Part shown: in pieces, positions 31,136 through 40,674 of the stretch
Layout: every line of letters begins with the position of its first letter
How positions within the stretch are numbered: position 1 is the first letter of the stretch
DNA from: Candidatus Ruthia endofausta
GTDB lineage: Bacteria; Pseudomonadota; Gammaproteobacteria; PS1; Pseudothioglobaceae
Direction: 5' to 3'
Assembly: GCF_013342985.1 (NCBI RefSeq)
Contig: NZ_CP054490.1
Span: forward strand, 1,054,001 to 1,118,000
Length of the DNA stretch: 64,000 bases
Notes under the pieces: generated by a model
Databases searched by the model: none
What the model was told of the DNA's origin: nothing
The model's input: the letters and a program-made list of their open reading frames with translations, nothing else
Position numbers and translations under genes: made by a program

Positions 31136-32001
31136 GTTCGCAGTCCAAGACCACTTCCTTTAGGGCGTATTTGCACCTAATGCGTTTGGACAAGCCAATT
31201 GGTATTTATTTATTATTATGGCCAACATTATGGGCGTTGTTCTTGGCGGCAGAAGGTGTACCTGATCTAAAATTGTTGTTGATCTTTGTTTTAGGCGTTA
31301 CCTTAATGCGATCAGCAGGTTGTGTGATTAATGACTATGCAGACAGACACATTGATAAACTTATAGAACGCACCAAACATAGACCTATTACCTCAGGTGA
31401 AATTAATCATAAATCTGCGTTTAAATTATTTGTATTATTAATCGTGTTAGCATTTGTATTAGTGCTATTAACCAACTACTTAACAATTCAACTTGCGATG
31501 ATTGCAGCACTATTAGCAATTTTGTATCCATTTACTAAGCGTTGGACTCACTTGCCACAGCTTGTACTAGGCTTGGCATTTGCCATGAGCGTGCCAATGG
31601 CTTTTTCAGCAACCCTTAACACTATGCCAGCTACTGTTTGGTATGTATTTACAGCAACGGTAATTTGGACGATGATTTATGACACGATGTATGCCATGGC
31701 TGACCGAGAAGAAGATTTAAAAATTGGAGTCAAATCAACCGCCATTTTGTTCGCTAAATTTGACCGATTAATCATCGGAATCTTGCAAATTGGATTGTTG
31801 TTAATTTTAATAAAAATATCAGACGTTTTTAATCTAACTATCATTTATGATATTTCATTAGTTCTGGTTGCGTTGTTAATGATTTATCACCAACACCTCA
31901 TTAGAAATCGCAAGAAGGATGCCTGTTTTCAGGGATTTTTACATAATCATTACGTGGGCATGGTTATTTTTGCAGGCATTGTATTATCTGTTGCTTTATA
32001 A
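31132..32001 (+). CDS. ubiA: 4-hydroxybenzoate polyprenyltransferase
   Basis: The 289-residue integral membrane enzyme attaches the polyprenyl tail in ubiquinone synthesis. RLDKPIGIYLLLWPTLWALF lies near residue 18. The first Asp-rich motif is NDYADRHIDKLIERTKHRP near residue 67 and the second is YDTMYAMADREEDLKIGVKS near 183. About eight membrane helices are visible. It ends the mnmG run. No ubiC is next to it. Confidence 0.95.
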   Translation: MSSQSKTTSFRAYLHLMRLDKPIGIYLLLWPTLWALFLAAEGVPDLKLLLIFVLGVTLMRSAGCVINDYADRHIDKLIERTKHRPITSGEINHKSAFKLFVLLIVLAFVLVLLTNYLTIQLAMIAALLAILYPFTKRWTHLPQLVLGLAFAMSVPMAFSATLNTMPATVWYVFTATVIWTMIYDTMYAMADREEDLKIGVKSTAILFAKFDRLIIGILQIGLLLILIKISDVFNLTIIYDISLVLVALLMIYHQHLIRNRKKDACFQGFLHNHYVGMVIFAGIVLSVAL

Positions 32002-32517
32002 GTATTTTTGGCTTTATCTTTCTTTAATGAATTAAATAATGCTAGGCAATTCCTAAAAACTCGTGAATAGCAATTTTTGACTCTTTAAAAGCACCAATAG
32101 TTGGCTGAGTAAGCCATGCCCGATTTTCCCAATGAAAATCTGTAGGCACAGCCAATTGGGTTCATGCTCATATTTTTGCATTGATTATGAGGTTGCTTGT
32201 GAAAACCCTGTATAGCCGTAGAAATCATCTTTAAATTAGGATTGTTAATGGCCTTAAGGATACGAGTACCTTCTATGGTTCTTTTTTAGACTGTCGTTAC
32301 CAATTTAGCTAGACAACGGCCAGTATCTAAAACATGGATATATTCATATTGTATTTTTGGTAAGTGTTCTCTAGTGGTATTATTAAATTATTAGCAACTG
32401 TGGTGGGACTAAAAAATAGCAACAAAAAAGACAGAGGCGCTTAGAAGCACACACCCTAGCCTTTGTATAACTAGACCGATATGAGAAGAAATATAAGCCA
32501 ACAAGTGCTTTTCTTGT
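32002..32517 (-). pseudogene. Decayed gene, family not recognised
   Basis: This 500-base stretch lacks an intact gene. On the minus strand it still reads EKHLLAYISSHIGLVIQRLG near 32515, HVLDTGRCLAKLVTTV near 32320, GTRILKAINNPNLKMISTAI near 32250 and a final WENRAWLTQPTIGAFKESKI then AIHEFLGIA at 32125-32050. The pieces are in different frames with several stops. They look like one former gene of about 160-170 codons or more, but no family is recognised. Confidence 0.55.
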
Positions 32518-33333
32518 TCAAATACCTCGTAAAAGCTTGTTGATATCAACTTTAGAGCGTGTCTTGGCATCAACTTGTTTGACAATTACCGCACAATAAA
32601 GCGAATAAGTGCCATCTTTGCTTGGTAAATTACCAGATACAACTACTGAACCAGCAGGGATACGTCCATACGTGATTTCACTTGTTTTACGATTGAAAAT
32701 TTTGGTGGATTGTCCAATATAAACACCCATTGAGATAACCGCGCCTTGTTCAACAATAACGCCTTCCACAACTTCTGATCTAGCACCAATAAAGCAGTTG
32801 TCTTCAATAATCGTTGGACTGGCCTGTAATGGCTCTAGTACACCACCGATGCCAACACCACCTGATAGATGAACATTTTTACCGATTTGTGCGCATGAGC
32901 CAACTGTCGCCCAAGTATCTACCATCGTGCCTGAGTCCACATAAGCACCAATATTGACATAACTGGGCATCAGCACTGTGTCTTTAGCAATAAAAGAGCC
33001 ACGACGCGCACTTGCTGGCGGCACCACGCGAACACCTGCTGCATTAAATTCATCTACTGACATATCAGTAAATTTAGAAGGTACTTTGTCAAAGTATTGA
33101 GTAAAACCACCTTGCATAACAACATTGTCTTCTAATTTAAAAGACAGTAGGACTGCTTTTTTCAACCATTCGTTAACAACCCAATCGCCCACACCTTTTT
33201 GCTCTGCAACACGCATTTGGCCTGAATTAAGCAAATGGATGGCCCCAGCAACGGCTTGTTTGATTTCCATACTGGCTGATTGTGGGTTAATATTAGCTCT
33301 ATCTTCAAAGGCTTGCTCAATAATATCTTTCAT
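32518..33333 (-). CDS. dapD: 2,3,4,5-tetrahydropyridine-2,6-dicarboxylate N-succinyltransferase
   Basis: The 271-residue acyltransferase belongs to the lysine and murein precursor pathway. It shows the left-handed hexapeptide repeat region [20 protein letters not shown], then [20 protein letters not shown] and [20 protein letters not shown], at about residues 115-205. Length is normal. The start lies 160 bases from the divergent ccoG, and the FNR-type site at 33417 lies between them. Confidence 0.96.
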   Translation of the reverse strand: MKDIIEQAFEDRANINPQSASMEIKQAVAGAIHLLNSGQMRVAEQKGVGDWVVNEWLKKAVLLSFKLEDNVVMQGGFTQYFDKVPSKFTDMSVDEFNAAGVRVVPPASARRGSFIAKDTVLMPSYVNIGAYVDSGTMVDTWATVGSCAQIGKNVHLSGGVGIGGVLEPLQASPTIIEDNCFIGARSEVVEGVIVEQGAVISMGVYIGQSTKIFNRKTSEITYGRIPAGSVVVSGNLPSKDGTYSLYCAVIVKQVDAKTRSKVDINKLLRGI

Positions 33334-33416
33334 GTTAAATCCTGTCCAAAAAAATTAAACATTATATCAGCAAGCGCGTTTTGTTGATAAGTGGTGGGTT
33401 CAAATTGTTGTATTTT

Positions 33417-33457
33417 TTGATGCAGATCAAGAAAAAAATTATGATTAATGATATGAT
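33417..33457 (+). promoter_or_regulatory. Class II FNR/ANR-type promoter of ccoG
   Basis: TTGATGCAGATCAA at 33417-33430 is a perfect match to the FNR consensus TTGAT-N4-ATCAA. A TATGAT -10 box stands at 33452-33457, which predicts a start near 33465 and puts the centre of the site at about -41.5. That is the classical position for activation by FNR at low oxygen. The gene downstream, ccoG, is needed for cbb3 oxidase, commonly under FNR/ANR control. Confidence 0.85.
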
Positions 33458-33493
33458 ATGCAAGGTTAAAATATCTCTCATTAAGAGGCAAGC

Positions 33494-34888
33494 ATGACAG
33501 ATAAAAAAATCCAAGTAGAAAGCTTATATGAAGAGGGTGAGCAATGGACACAAAACTTAGGAGATAAAACCATTCATGCAAAACACATGAAGGGAAAATT
33601 TCGTAACTTCAAATGGTTGGCCATTATTGTTTGGTCGCCATTTTTTATTGGTCCATACCTTACTTGGAATGATAAACAAGCTATTTTATTTGATATAGAT
33701 AAAAGACAATATCACTTATTTGATATTACTATTTTCCCGCAAGATATTTGGATGCTTACTATGGTGTTGCTATTTTTAGCGATTTTACTAGCAGCAATGA
33801 CTACTGTTCTGGGTCGAGTATTTTGTGGTTATTTTTGTTTCCAAACGATTTGGACGGATATTTTCACCAAAATAGAGCAATGGATTGAGGGAACACCAGC
33901 CCAACGCCGAAAGCTAGACAAGGCACCAATGAGTTTTAATAAACTCAAACTTAAACTGGCCAAGCACTCTATTTGGATAGCAATCGCACTTCTTTCTGGC
34001 ATTACTTGGATGCTGTATTTTGGGGTGACTTGGACTGATTATTTTAAGGGTGATATTACTTTTACAACGATAGCCATCACCGCCGCTATTGCACTTGGTG
34101 CTTATGTATTTGCTGGGTTTATGAGAGAGCAAACTTGCTTATGGATTTGTCCATATGCACGCATTCAAGGGGCAATGGTTGATGGTCAAAGCATTTTGCC
34201 AACTTATGACCATTATCGTGGTGAGCAACGTGGCAGACTTAAAAGAGGTGAGTTTGTTGAAGGATTTGGTGATTGTATTGATTGCCATCAATGCGTTGCT
34301 GTTTGCCCAACAGGTGTTGATATTCGCAAAGGTCAAGAGTATGGTTGTATTACTTGCGGGCTGTGCATTGATGCTTGTGACTCGGTGATGGAGAAAGTTG
34401 GCAAGCCTAAAGGCTTAATTCGTTATACCTCCTTAGCTGAGATGAAATTTAACAAACCAGTTAAGGCGCTTTATAAACGCCCAAGGCTTATTATTTATGC
34501 GTCAATATTATTAGCGGCATTATCAGTATTGACTTATGGAATTTTAAACCTTGCGCAAATGGACTTAAAAGTATTGCACGACAGACAACCATTATTTGTA
34601 CAGCTTTCTGATGGCTCAATTCGCAATAAATACGAACTCAAAGTCATGAATAAGACAAATAAAGTCATGCCAATTAGCATTAGTTTTAGCAGTAAAATTA
34701 AAAATCTAAAATCTAAAAAAGCGTTCAAAACAGTGATGACGCCAAGTGGCAATGTTAAATCTATTTATGTTTATTTAACCGCCTTTGAAAGTGATGTAGG
34801 TGCCGATAACGATGTTATATTTGTGGTTAAAAGCGAACAAGTCATTTTAGAATATGAGACTTCATTTTTCACACCTAAGAGCATGTAA
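33494..34888 (+). CDS. ccoG: cbb3 oxidase copper-maturation ferredoxin-like protein CcoG (FixG/RdxA)
   Basis: The 464-residue membrane protein has about five membrane helices (for example at residues 37-55, 78-98, 155-175, 185-203 and 335-353). Two 4Fe-4S motifs occur, CIDCHQCVAVCPTG and CITCGLCIDACDSV, near residues 258-300. GRVFCGYFCFQTIWTDIF near residue 108 is a family signature. The C-terminal periplasmic Ig-like domain follows. CcoG reduces copper for the cbb3 active site. Its promoter carries an FNR-type site. The fixH-like gene begins at its last base. Confidence 0.95.
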   Translation: MTDKKIQVESLYEEGEQWTQNLGDKTIHAKHMKGKFRNFKWLAIIVWSPFFIGPYLTWNDKQAILFDIDKRQYHLFDITIFPQDIWMLTMVLLFLAILLAAMTTVLGRVFCGYFCFQTIWTDIFTKIEQWIEGTPAQRRKLDKAPMSFNKLKLKLAKHSIWIAIALLSGITWMLYFGVTWTDYFKGDITFTTIAITAAIALGAYVFAGFMREQTCLWICPYARIQGAMVDGQSILPTYDHYRGEQRGRLKRGEFVEGFGDCIDCHQCVAVCPTGVDIRKGQEYGCITCGLCIDACDSVMEKVGKPKGLIRYTSLAEMKFNKPVKALYKRPRLIIYASILLAALSVLTYGILNLAQMDLKVLHDRQPLFVQLSDGSIRNKYELKVMNKTNKVMPISISFSSKIKNLKSKKAFKTVMTPSGNVKSIYVYLTAFESDVGADNDVIFVVKSEQVILEYETSFFTPKSM

Positions 34889-35367
34889 TGAGTATTCACA
34901 AAAGTCCAATAATGATGGCCATGCTAGTGCTGTTTATCACTTTAGTGGGCGCGACTGTTTATCGAATTATTACCGCACTTGAAACTCATCCAGGGTTGGT
35001 GGTTGAAGATGCGTATTTGAGTGGCAAACGCTACGCAGAAATACTCAACCACAAGAACCAATTAGCACAGTTTGGCTGGACATTAAACCTTGTCACTCCT
35101 AAAGTTGTGGTTCATAATATTAAACAAACTTACACGGCTAATAGTGCACAGCGCGGTAAGACTCTAACAGATGCTTTGGTTATAGTATATTTTTATCGTC
35201 CTTTAGAAAAAGCATACGATTTTTCTATCAATATGGCATTTCATCAAGAAATAAATCAATATCAGGCGCAAGTAATACTCCCCTTAAAAGGGCGCTGGGA
35301 TGTGGTGGTTGAAGTGGTTAAGGGGGGGGTTGTACAAAGAACTTCTAGAAAACTATTTGCTCAATAG
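34888..35367 (+). CDS. fixH: FixH-like cbb3 oxidase assembly protein
   Basis: The 159-residue protein has an N-terminal membrane helix (residues 8-28) and a periplasmic beta domain. The position directly after ccoG (one-base overlap at ATGA), the size and the VVEDAYLSGKRYAEILNHKN segment fit the FixH family, linked to copper delivery or assembly of cbb3 oxidase. Sequence features in FixH are weak, so this rests partly on context. The oxidase subunits themselves are not in this window. Confidence 0.85.
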   Translation: MSIHKSPIMMAMLVLFITLVGATVYRIITALETHPGLVVEDAYLSGKRYAEILNHKNQLAQFGWTLNLVTPKVVVHNIKQTYTANSAQRGKTLTDALVIVYFYRPLEKAYDFSINMAFHQEINQYQAQVILPLKGRWDVVVEVVKGGVVQRTSRKLFAQ

Positions 35368-35411
35368 CTATTAGTTTCTTATAGAAGCTATTACAAGGCT
35401 TAGGGTCTATA

Positions 35412-36131
35412 TTAATGTTTGTGGTCATGATTATGGTGATGTTCATAAGTGGCCATAAGCTCATCCATTTGGTCAGCAAATAAATCATTAAATTGAGCAT
35501 CTTTTAAAATGGCTTCTGGTTGCCCCATACAACAAATATGGTGGTACAAACATAAGACTTGGGTTGATTCCTTCATTACTCTATGAAGGTCGTGTGATAC
35601 CATGAGCACAGCACAATTTTGTTGCTTATGAATATCCTGAATGAGTTTATATAGGTGCATTTGACCATTTACATCAAGGTTTTGGGCAGGCTCATCAAGG
35701 ATTAAGACATTGGGCTTTGCAAGTAAGGCACGAGTCAGTAGTACACGCTGTATTTCACCACCAGATAAATTTTTTAATGATAAATGTAGCAATGTTTCAA
35801 TGCCTGTGAGCGCAGTGGTGGTTGTTAAAGACTGGGCATCAATTTTTTGGTTGAGTTTAAGAAAATCAATCACTGAAATAGGAATAAACTCATTGGGAAT
35901 AAATTTTTGTGGTGTGTAACCCAGCTTAATATACTTAGATTTTTTAATCTTGCCATCGTCAGGGGTAATAAACCCAAGCAGAATTTTAATTAACGAACTC
36001 TTTCCAGCACCATTTGGACCAATTAAGGTAATGAATTCACCTATTTTTAATTCAAAGCTAACATCATCAAGCACCTTTTTGCCATGATGACTAAGACTAA
36101 CATGATTTGCACTAATGAGGACTTCTGACAT
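35412..36131 (-). CDS. znuC: Zinc ABC transporter ATP-binding protein
   Basis: The 239-residue ATPase has Walker A GPNGAGKSSLIKILLG near residue 37, the ABC signature LKNLSGGEIQRVLLTRALLA near 118 and Walker B NVLILDEPAQNLDVNG near 140. The His-rich end ATYEHHHNHDHKH is like that of many ZnuC proteins and may bind zinc. No znuA or znuB lies beside it, so it is an orphan here; partners must be elsewhere. A manganese or other metal specificity cannot be excluded. Confidence 0.87.
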   Translation of the reverse strand: MSEVLISANHVSLSHHGKKVLDDVSFELKIGEFITLIGPNGAGKSSLIKILLGFITPDDGKIKKSKYIKLGYTPQKFIPNEFIPISVIDFLKLNQKIDAQSLTTTTALTGIETLLHLSLKNLSGGEIQRVLLTRALLAKPNVLILDEPAQNLDVNGQMHLYKLIQDIHKQQNCAVLMVSHDLHRVMKESTQVLCLYHHICCMGQPEAILKDAQFNDLFADQMDELMATYEHHHNHDHKH

Positions 36132-36237
36132 GGGCTAACAATGATGAATGACTAGTTTGTATTTTATACGTACAATTTATATATCTTAGCTTATCTTATA
36201 CTCGTGTTGACGTTCAAAAATTGGTAAAATTTAGTTC

Positions 36238-38967
36238 ATGCCACATAAACTAATTTTAATGGATGGCTCGGCTTTTTTGTTCCGGGCGTATTTTTCTACA
36301 TTAAAGCAAAACTTAACCAATCAAGATGGTTTTCCAACAGGTGCTATGTTTGGTGTTATCAATGCTATTAAACGCCTTCAGAAGCAGTACCCAGAGGCTA
36401 AGATAATCACCATATTTGACGCCAAAGGTGAAAATTTTAGACACGATATTTACCCGCAATACAAGGCACATAGAAAGCCAGCTTATAGCGAACTGGTGAT
36501 GCAAATTGAGCCTTTGTATGAGATTATCAAAGCCATGGGGTTTCATTTTATGTGTGTGCCTGAGGTTGAAGCGGATGATGTGATTGCTACCTTGAGTTGT
36601 TGTGCAAATCAAAATAATATCAAAACCATTATTGCTAGCAGTGATAAGGACTTAATGCAATTAGTGAATGCTAATATTTCTCAATTAGATATGAAAGGCA
36701 CTGTGTATGATTGCCAAGGTGTGGTTGAAAAAATGGGTGTTGCACCAGAGCAAATTTTAGATCTTTTAGCTTTAACTGGTGATAGTGCAGATAACATTCC
36801 TGGTGTGCCTAGTGTTGGTCCTAAAACAGCCATTAAATGGTTGCAAACTTATAGTGACATTGCGGGTGTTAAGGAAAATGCAACACAAATTAAGGGCAAA
36901 GTGGGCAAAAAGTTACGTGATAATTTTGATTTGTTGGATTTATCTCACCGGCTAGTTAAGCTTAAATTTGATGTTGTTTTGCCTTGTAATATTTTGGATG
37001 ACGAATCAGGACAAGATGTTACTAAACTGGCTGATTTGTATCAGCAGTATGGCTTTTCGATGTGGTTAAAGCAGTTGGGCAATGTGCCTATGTTAGAGCA
37101 AGGGGATACCCAAGCTATTAGAACAGCTGAAAGTACTAGCAATACGGTTGATGTTCTTGAGGATTATTCGCAGACATTGGTACTAGATTCGGATGTATTC
37201 AATACAATAGTTCATCGGCTTAAAACCTCAAAGACATTTGTATTTGACTTAGAAACCACGTCGCTAGATTATATGAATGCCACCATTGTTGGTTGGGTAT
37301 TTTTAGTTGATAAGGATAGTTTTTATGTGCCTGTTGGTCATGATTATTTAGATGCACCAAAGCAGTTGGATTTTAAGGAGGTGCTTAATCAACTAAAACC
37401 AATTTTAGAGGATACCTCTATTGGAAAAGTCGGACAAAATATAAAATATGATGCACATATCTTAGCCAATTACCAAATTGATTTGCAAGGCATTAGTGAT
37501 GACACTATGGTGAAATCTTATTGCTTAAATTCAGTTGCCACAAGGCATAATATGGATGATTTGAGCGAATATTACTTGAACCATCAAACCATTCATTTTG
37601 CTGATGTGGCAGGCAAAGGAAAAAAGCAAATTACTTTTAATCAAGTAGGTTTAGAAACTGCCTTTCCTTACGCTTGTGAAGACGTGATAGTGACGGATTT
37701 GTTAAATTATGTATTGGACGGGGAAATTGCCCAATATCCTAAGTTGGTTAAGTTGTATCAAAACTTAGAATTGCCACTAATCAAGGTGCTATTGCGTATG
37801 GAGCGTAATGGTGTGGAGTTAGATGTGAATGCGCTAAGCATTCAGCAATTAGATATTGTTCAGCAAATGAAGAATATTCAGGCTCAAGCGTTTGAATTAG
37901 CGGGTGGTGTATTTAATCTTGAGTCGCCTAAACAAATCCAGCAAATTCTATTTGAGCCTGAGGGTTTAGGACTAATGCCTTTGAAAAAAACCCCAAAAGG
38001 TGCACCCTCTACTAACGAAGAAGCACTAAAACTTTTAAATCACCCATTGGTTGATTTAGTATTAAGTTATCGCACATTAACCAAGCTTAACTCCACTTAT
38101 CTTGAAGCACTACCTAAGCAAATTGATTTAAATACACACAGACTTCACACCTCTTACCATCAAGCAGTAACTGCTACAGGGCGTCTTTCGTCAAGCAACC
38201 CAAATTTGCAAAATATCCCTATTCGTTCTGAACAAGGCGCACGTATTCGTGGTGCATTTGTTGCTGGCAAAGGTAACGTTATCATTGCTACTGATTACTC
38301 ACAAATTGAGCTGCGAATTATGGCTCAATTATCCCAAGATAAAAGTCTATTAGACGCTTTTAATCATAATAAAGACGTGCATAGTGCAACGGCATCAACC
38401 ATGTTTAATGTATCAATTGATGAAGTAACAAAAGAGCATCGTAGGCGCGCTAAAGCGATTAATTTTGGCTTGATTTATGGCATGAGCGCATTCGGATTGG
38501 CAAAACAAATTGATGTCTCTAGGGCTGAAGCAAAACAATATATTGATGCTTACTTTGATAATTATCCCGGTGTGCTCAACTACATGGGCAACACCAAAGA
38601 AAGCGCAAAAGTACAAGGCTATGTTGAAACCGTCATGGGCAGACGCCTGTATTTGCCACAAATTAATGCCAAGAATAAAACGCGACAACAACATGCGCTT
38701 AGAACCGCTATTAATGCACCTATGCAAGGCTCTTCAGCAGATATCATTAAAAGAGCCATGCTTGATATTCACACGTGGATTGGGCAAGATAATTCAGACA
38801 TTAGAATGATTATGCAAGTACACGATGAATTAGTATTTGAAGTAAGCGCATCAAAGGCTGACGAATTTGCCCATAAAATACAAGACTTAATGGTAAGTGC
38901 TTATCCACTGGATATTCCTCTTAAAGTGGATGTTGGCATTGATAACTCTTGGCAAGAAGCGCATTAA
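36238..38967 (+). CDS. polA: DNA polymerase I
   Basis: The 909-residue protein has three domains. The 5'-3' exonuclease (1-290) has ADDVIATLS and TGDSADNIPGVPSVGPKTA. The proofreading exonuclease (310-505) keeps its acidic residues in FVFDLETTSLDY, NIKYDAHIL and YACEDVIV, so it should be active. The polymerase domain has TATGRLSSSNPNLQNIPIR, ATDYSQIELRIMAQLS, RRAKAINFGLIYGMSAFGLA and MQVHDELVFEV. Length is standard. It starts a run polA-argS-ATPase-helicase with almost no gaps. Confidence 0.97.
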   Translation: MPHKLILMDGSAFLFRAYFSTLKQNLTNQDGFPTGAMFGVINAIKRLQKQYPEAKIITIFDAKGENFRHDIYPQYKAHRKPAYSELVMQIEPLYEIIKAMGFHFMCVPEVEADDVIATLSCCANQNNIKTIIASSDKDLMQLVNANISQLDMKGTVYDCQGVVEKMGVAPEQILDLLALTGDSADNIPGVPSVGPKTAIKWLQTYSDIAGVKENATQIKGKVGKKLRDNFDLLDLSHRLVKLKFDVVLPCNILDDESGQDVTKLADLYQQYGFSMWLKQLGNVPMLEQGDTQAIRTAESTSNTVDVLEDYSQTLVLDSDVFNTIVHRLKTSKTFVFDLETTSLDYMNATIVGWVFLVDKDSFYVPVGHDYLDAPKQLDFKEVLNQLKPILEDTSIGKVGQNIKYDAHILANYQIDLQGISDDTMVKSYCLNSVATRHNMDDLSEYYLNHQTIHFADVAGKGKKQITFNQVGLETAFPYACEDVIVTDLLNYVLDGEIAQYPKLVKLYQNLELPLIKVLLRMERNGVELDVNALSIQQLDIVQQMKNIQAQAFELAGGVFNLESPKQIQQILFEPEGLGLMPLKKTPKGAPSTNEEALKLLNHPLVDLVLSYRTLTKLNSTYLEALPKQIDLNTHRLHTSYHQAVTATGRLSSSNPNLQNIPIRSEQGARIRGAFVAGKGNVIIATDYSQIELRIMAQLSQDKSLLDAFNHNKDVHSATASTMFNVSIDEVTKEHRRRAKAINFGLIYGMSAFGLAKQIDVSRAEAKQYIDAYFDNYPGVLNYMGNTKESAKVQGYVETVMGRRLYLPQINAKNKTRQQHALRTAINAPMQGSSADIIKRAMLDIHTWIGQDNSDIRMIMQVHDELVFEVSASKADEFAHKIQDLMVSAYPLDIPLKVDVGIDNSWQEAH

Positions 38968-38973
38968 ATTATT

Positions 38974-40671
38974 ATGAAAGAACAACTACAAAAAATATTA
39001 AAGCAAGCTTTAAATTCATTAGTAAATGAGGGTGTACTTGAGAGTATACCTGAGAATATTCGTATCGATCATTCTAAAGATAAAACTCAAGGAGATTTTG
39101 CCTCAAATATTGCCATGGTTTTGGCAAAGCGAGCAGGGTTGATTCCAAAAGTATTAGCACAAAGAATTGTTGATAACTTGGGTAATAACACGCAGATTGA
39201 TAAAGTGCAAATTGTAGCCCCTGGGTTTATTAACTTTTTCATTTCCCAAGGTGAAAACATACAAATAATTGAGCAGATTATTAATCAAGCAGAGCACTAT
39301 GGAAAAGCGGACATAGGCAAAGGTCAGCGTATATTGTTGGAGTTTGTGTCTGCCAATCCAACTGGTCCACTCCATGTAGGGCACGGTCGCGGGGCGGCAT
39401 ATGGGGCAACGGTTGCTAATCTTTTACGCGGGATTGGGTTTGAGGTAGATTGTGAATATTATGTGAATGATGCAGGTCGGCAGATGGATATTTTGGCGAC
39501 TTCGGTTTATTTACGTTATGTTGAAACTGAGCAATTTCCAGATAACGGCTACAAAGGTGATTACATCTTCGACATTGCTAAAAAAATTAGTGGTGTAAAA
39601 AAGTTTAATATTTTTGATGGCGTTTGCAAAGATGAGAAAAACGGTGGCAACAAGGAAAAGCATATTGATGATTTAATTGCTAATTGCAAGTCTCAATTGG
39701 GGCATGATTACAAAAAAATTTTTGATTTGGCGATTAATCATATTTTGAGTGGTATTAAAATCGATTTGGCTGAGTTTGGTGTTGAATACCAGCAATGGTT
39801 TTCTGAACAGTCTTTGGTGGATAGTGGATTGAGCGAAAAAACCGTAAAAAAATTACAAGACTCAGGATACATTTATGAAAAAGAAGGTGCGCTTTGGTTT
39901 AAAACTACCGATTTTGGCGATGATTTAGACCGTGTTGTGGTGCGTGATAATGGCATGCACACTTATTTTGCCTCTGATATTGCCTATCATCTTGAAAAGT
40001 TTGAATGGGGCTATGACAAAATTATTAACATTTGGGGTGCTGACCACCATGGCTATATCGCAAGAGTTAAGGCGTCGATTAAGGCACTTGGTCACAATCC
40101 TGACAAATTGGAAATCTTACTGGTGCAGTTTGTTAACCTAATCAGAAAGGGTGAAAAAGTTTCTATGTCCACTCGTAGCGGCTCGTTTATTACTTTAGAA
40201 AAATTGTGCAAGGAAGTTAGCAATGATGCAGCACGTTTTTTCTATATTTTTCGTAAGTCTGAGCAACATATGGATTTTGACTTGGATTTAGCCAAATCCA
40301 AGAGTAATGAAAATCCTGTGTTTTACATCCAATACGCTCACGTTCGAATTTGTTCCGTGCTGGGCAAAGCGCAGGGAAGTCAAATGCCAGATTTGGCATT
40401 GCTTAATAATGAATACGAGCAAACACTCATTAAGCAACTTAGTCGTTATGCCGACACAGTTAAAAACGCCGCCATCAATTATGAGCCACATGTTTTAGCC
40501 TATTATTTGCGTGATTTGGCTGGCGATTTCCACAGTTATTACAACAACAGCGAGTTTTTGATTGAGGATAAAATTCTGCAAGCTTCTCGCTTGAAACTTG
40601 TCATTGCCACAAAGCAAATACTTCGTAATGGATTGGGTTTATTGGGTATGTCTGCACCTGATAAAATGTAA
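38974..40671 (+). CDS. argS: Arginyl-tRNA synthetase
   Basis: The 565-residue class I synthetase charges tRNA-Arg. The N-terminal additional domain precedes the HIGH-type motif [20 protein letters not shown] near residue 125. The helix [20 protein letters not shown] and [14 protein letters not shown] near 355 are specific. The KMSKS-like loop is [13 protein letters not shown], as in many ArgRS. The C terminus [13 protein letters not shown] fits. It begins 6 bases after polA and ends 3 bases before the next start codon. Confidence 0.97.
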   Translation: MKEQLQKILKQALNSLVNEGVLESIPENIRIDHSKDKTQGDFASNIAMVLAKRAGLIPKVLAQRIVDNLGNNTQIDKVQIVAPGFINFFISQGENIQIIEQIINQAEHYGKADIGKGQRILLEFVSANPTGPLHVGHGRGAAYGATVANLLRGIGFEVDCEYYVNDAGRQMDILATSVYLRYVETEQFPDNGYKGDYIFDIAKKISGVKKFNIFDGVCKDEKNGGNKEKHIDDLIANCKSQLGHDYKKIFDLAINHILSGIKIDLAEFGVEYQQWFSEQSLVDSGLSEKTVKKLQDSGYIYEKEGALWFKTTDFGDDLDRVVVRDNGMHTYFASDIAYHLEKFEWGYDKIINIWGADHHGYIARVKASIKALGHNPDKLEILLVQFVNLIRKGEKVSMSTRSGSFITLEKLCKEVSNDAARFFYIFRKSEQHMDFDLDLAKSKSNENPVFYIQYAHVRICSVLGKAQGSQMPDLALLNNEYEQTLIKQLSRYADTVKNAAINYEPHVLAYYLRDLAGDFHSYYNNSEFLIEDKILQASRLKLVIATKQILRNGLGLLGMSAPDKM

Positions 40672-40674
40672 ATT

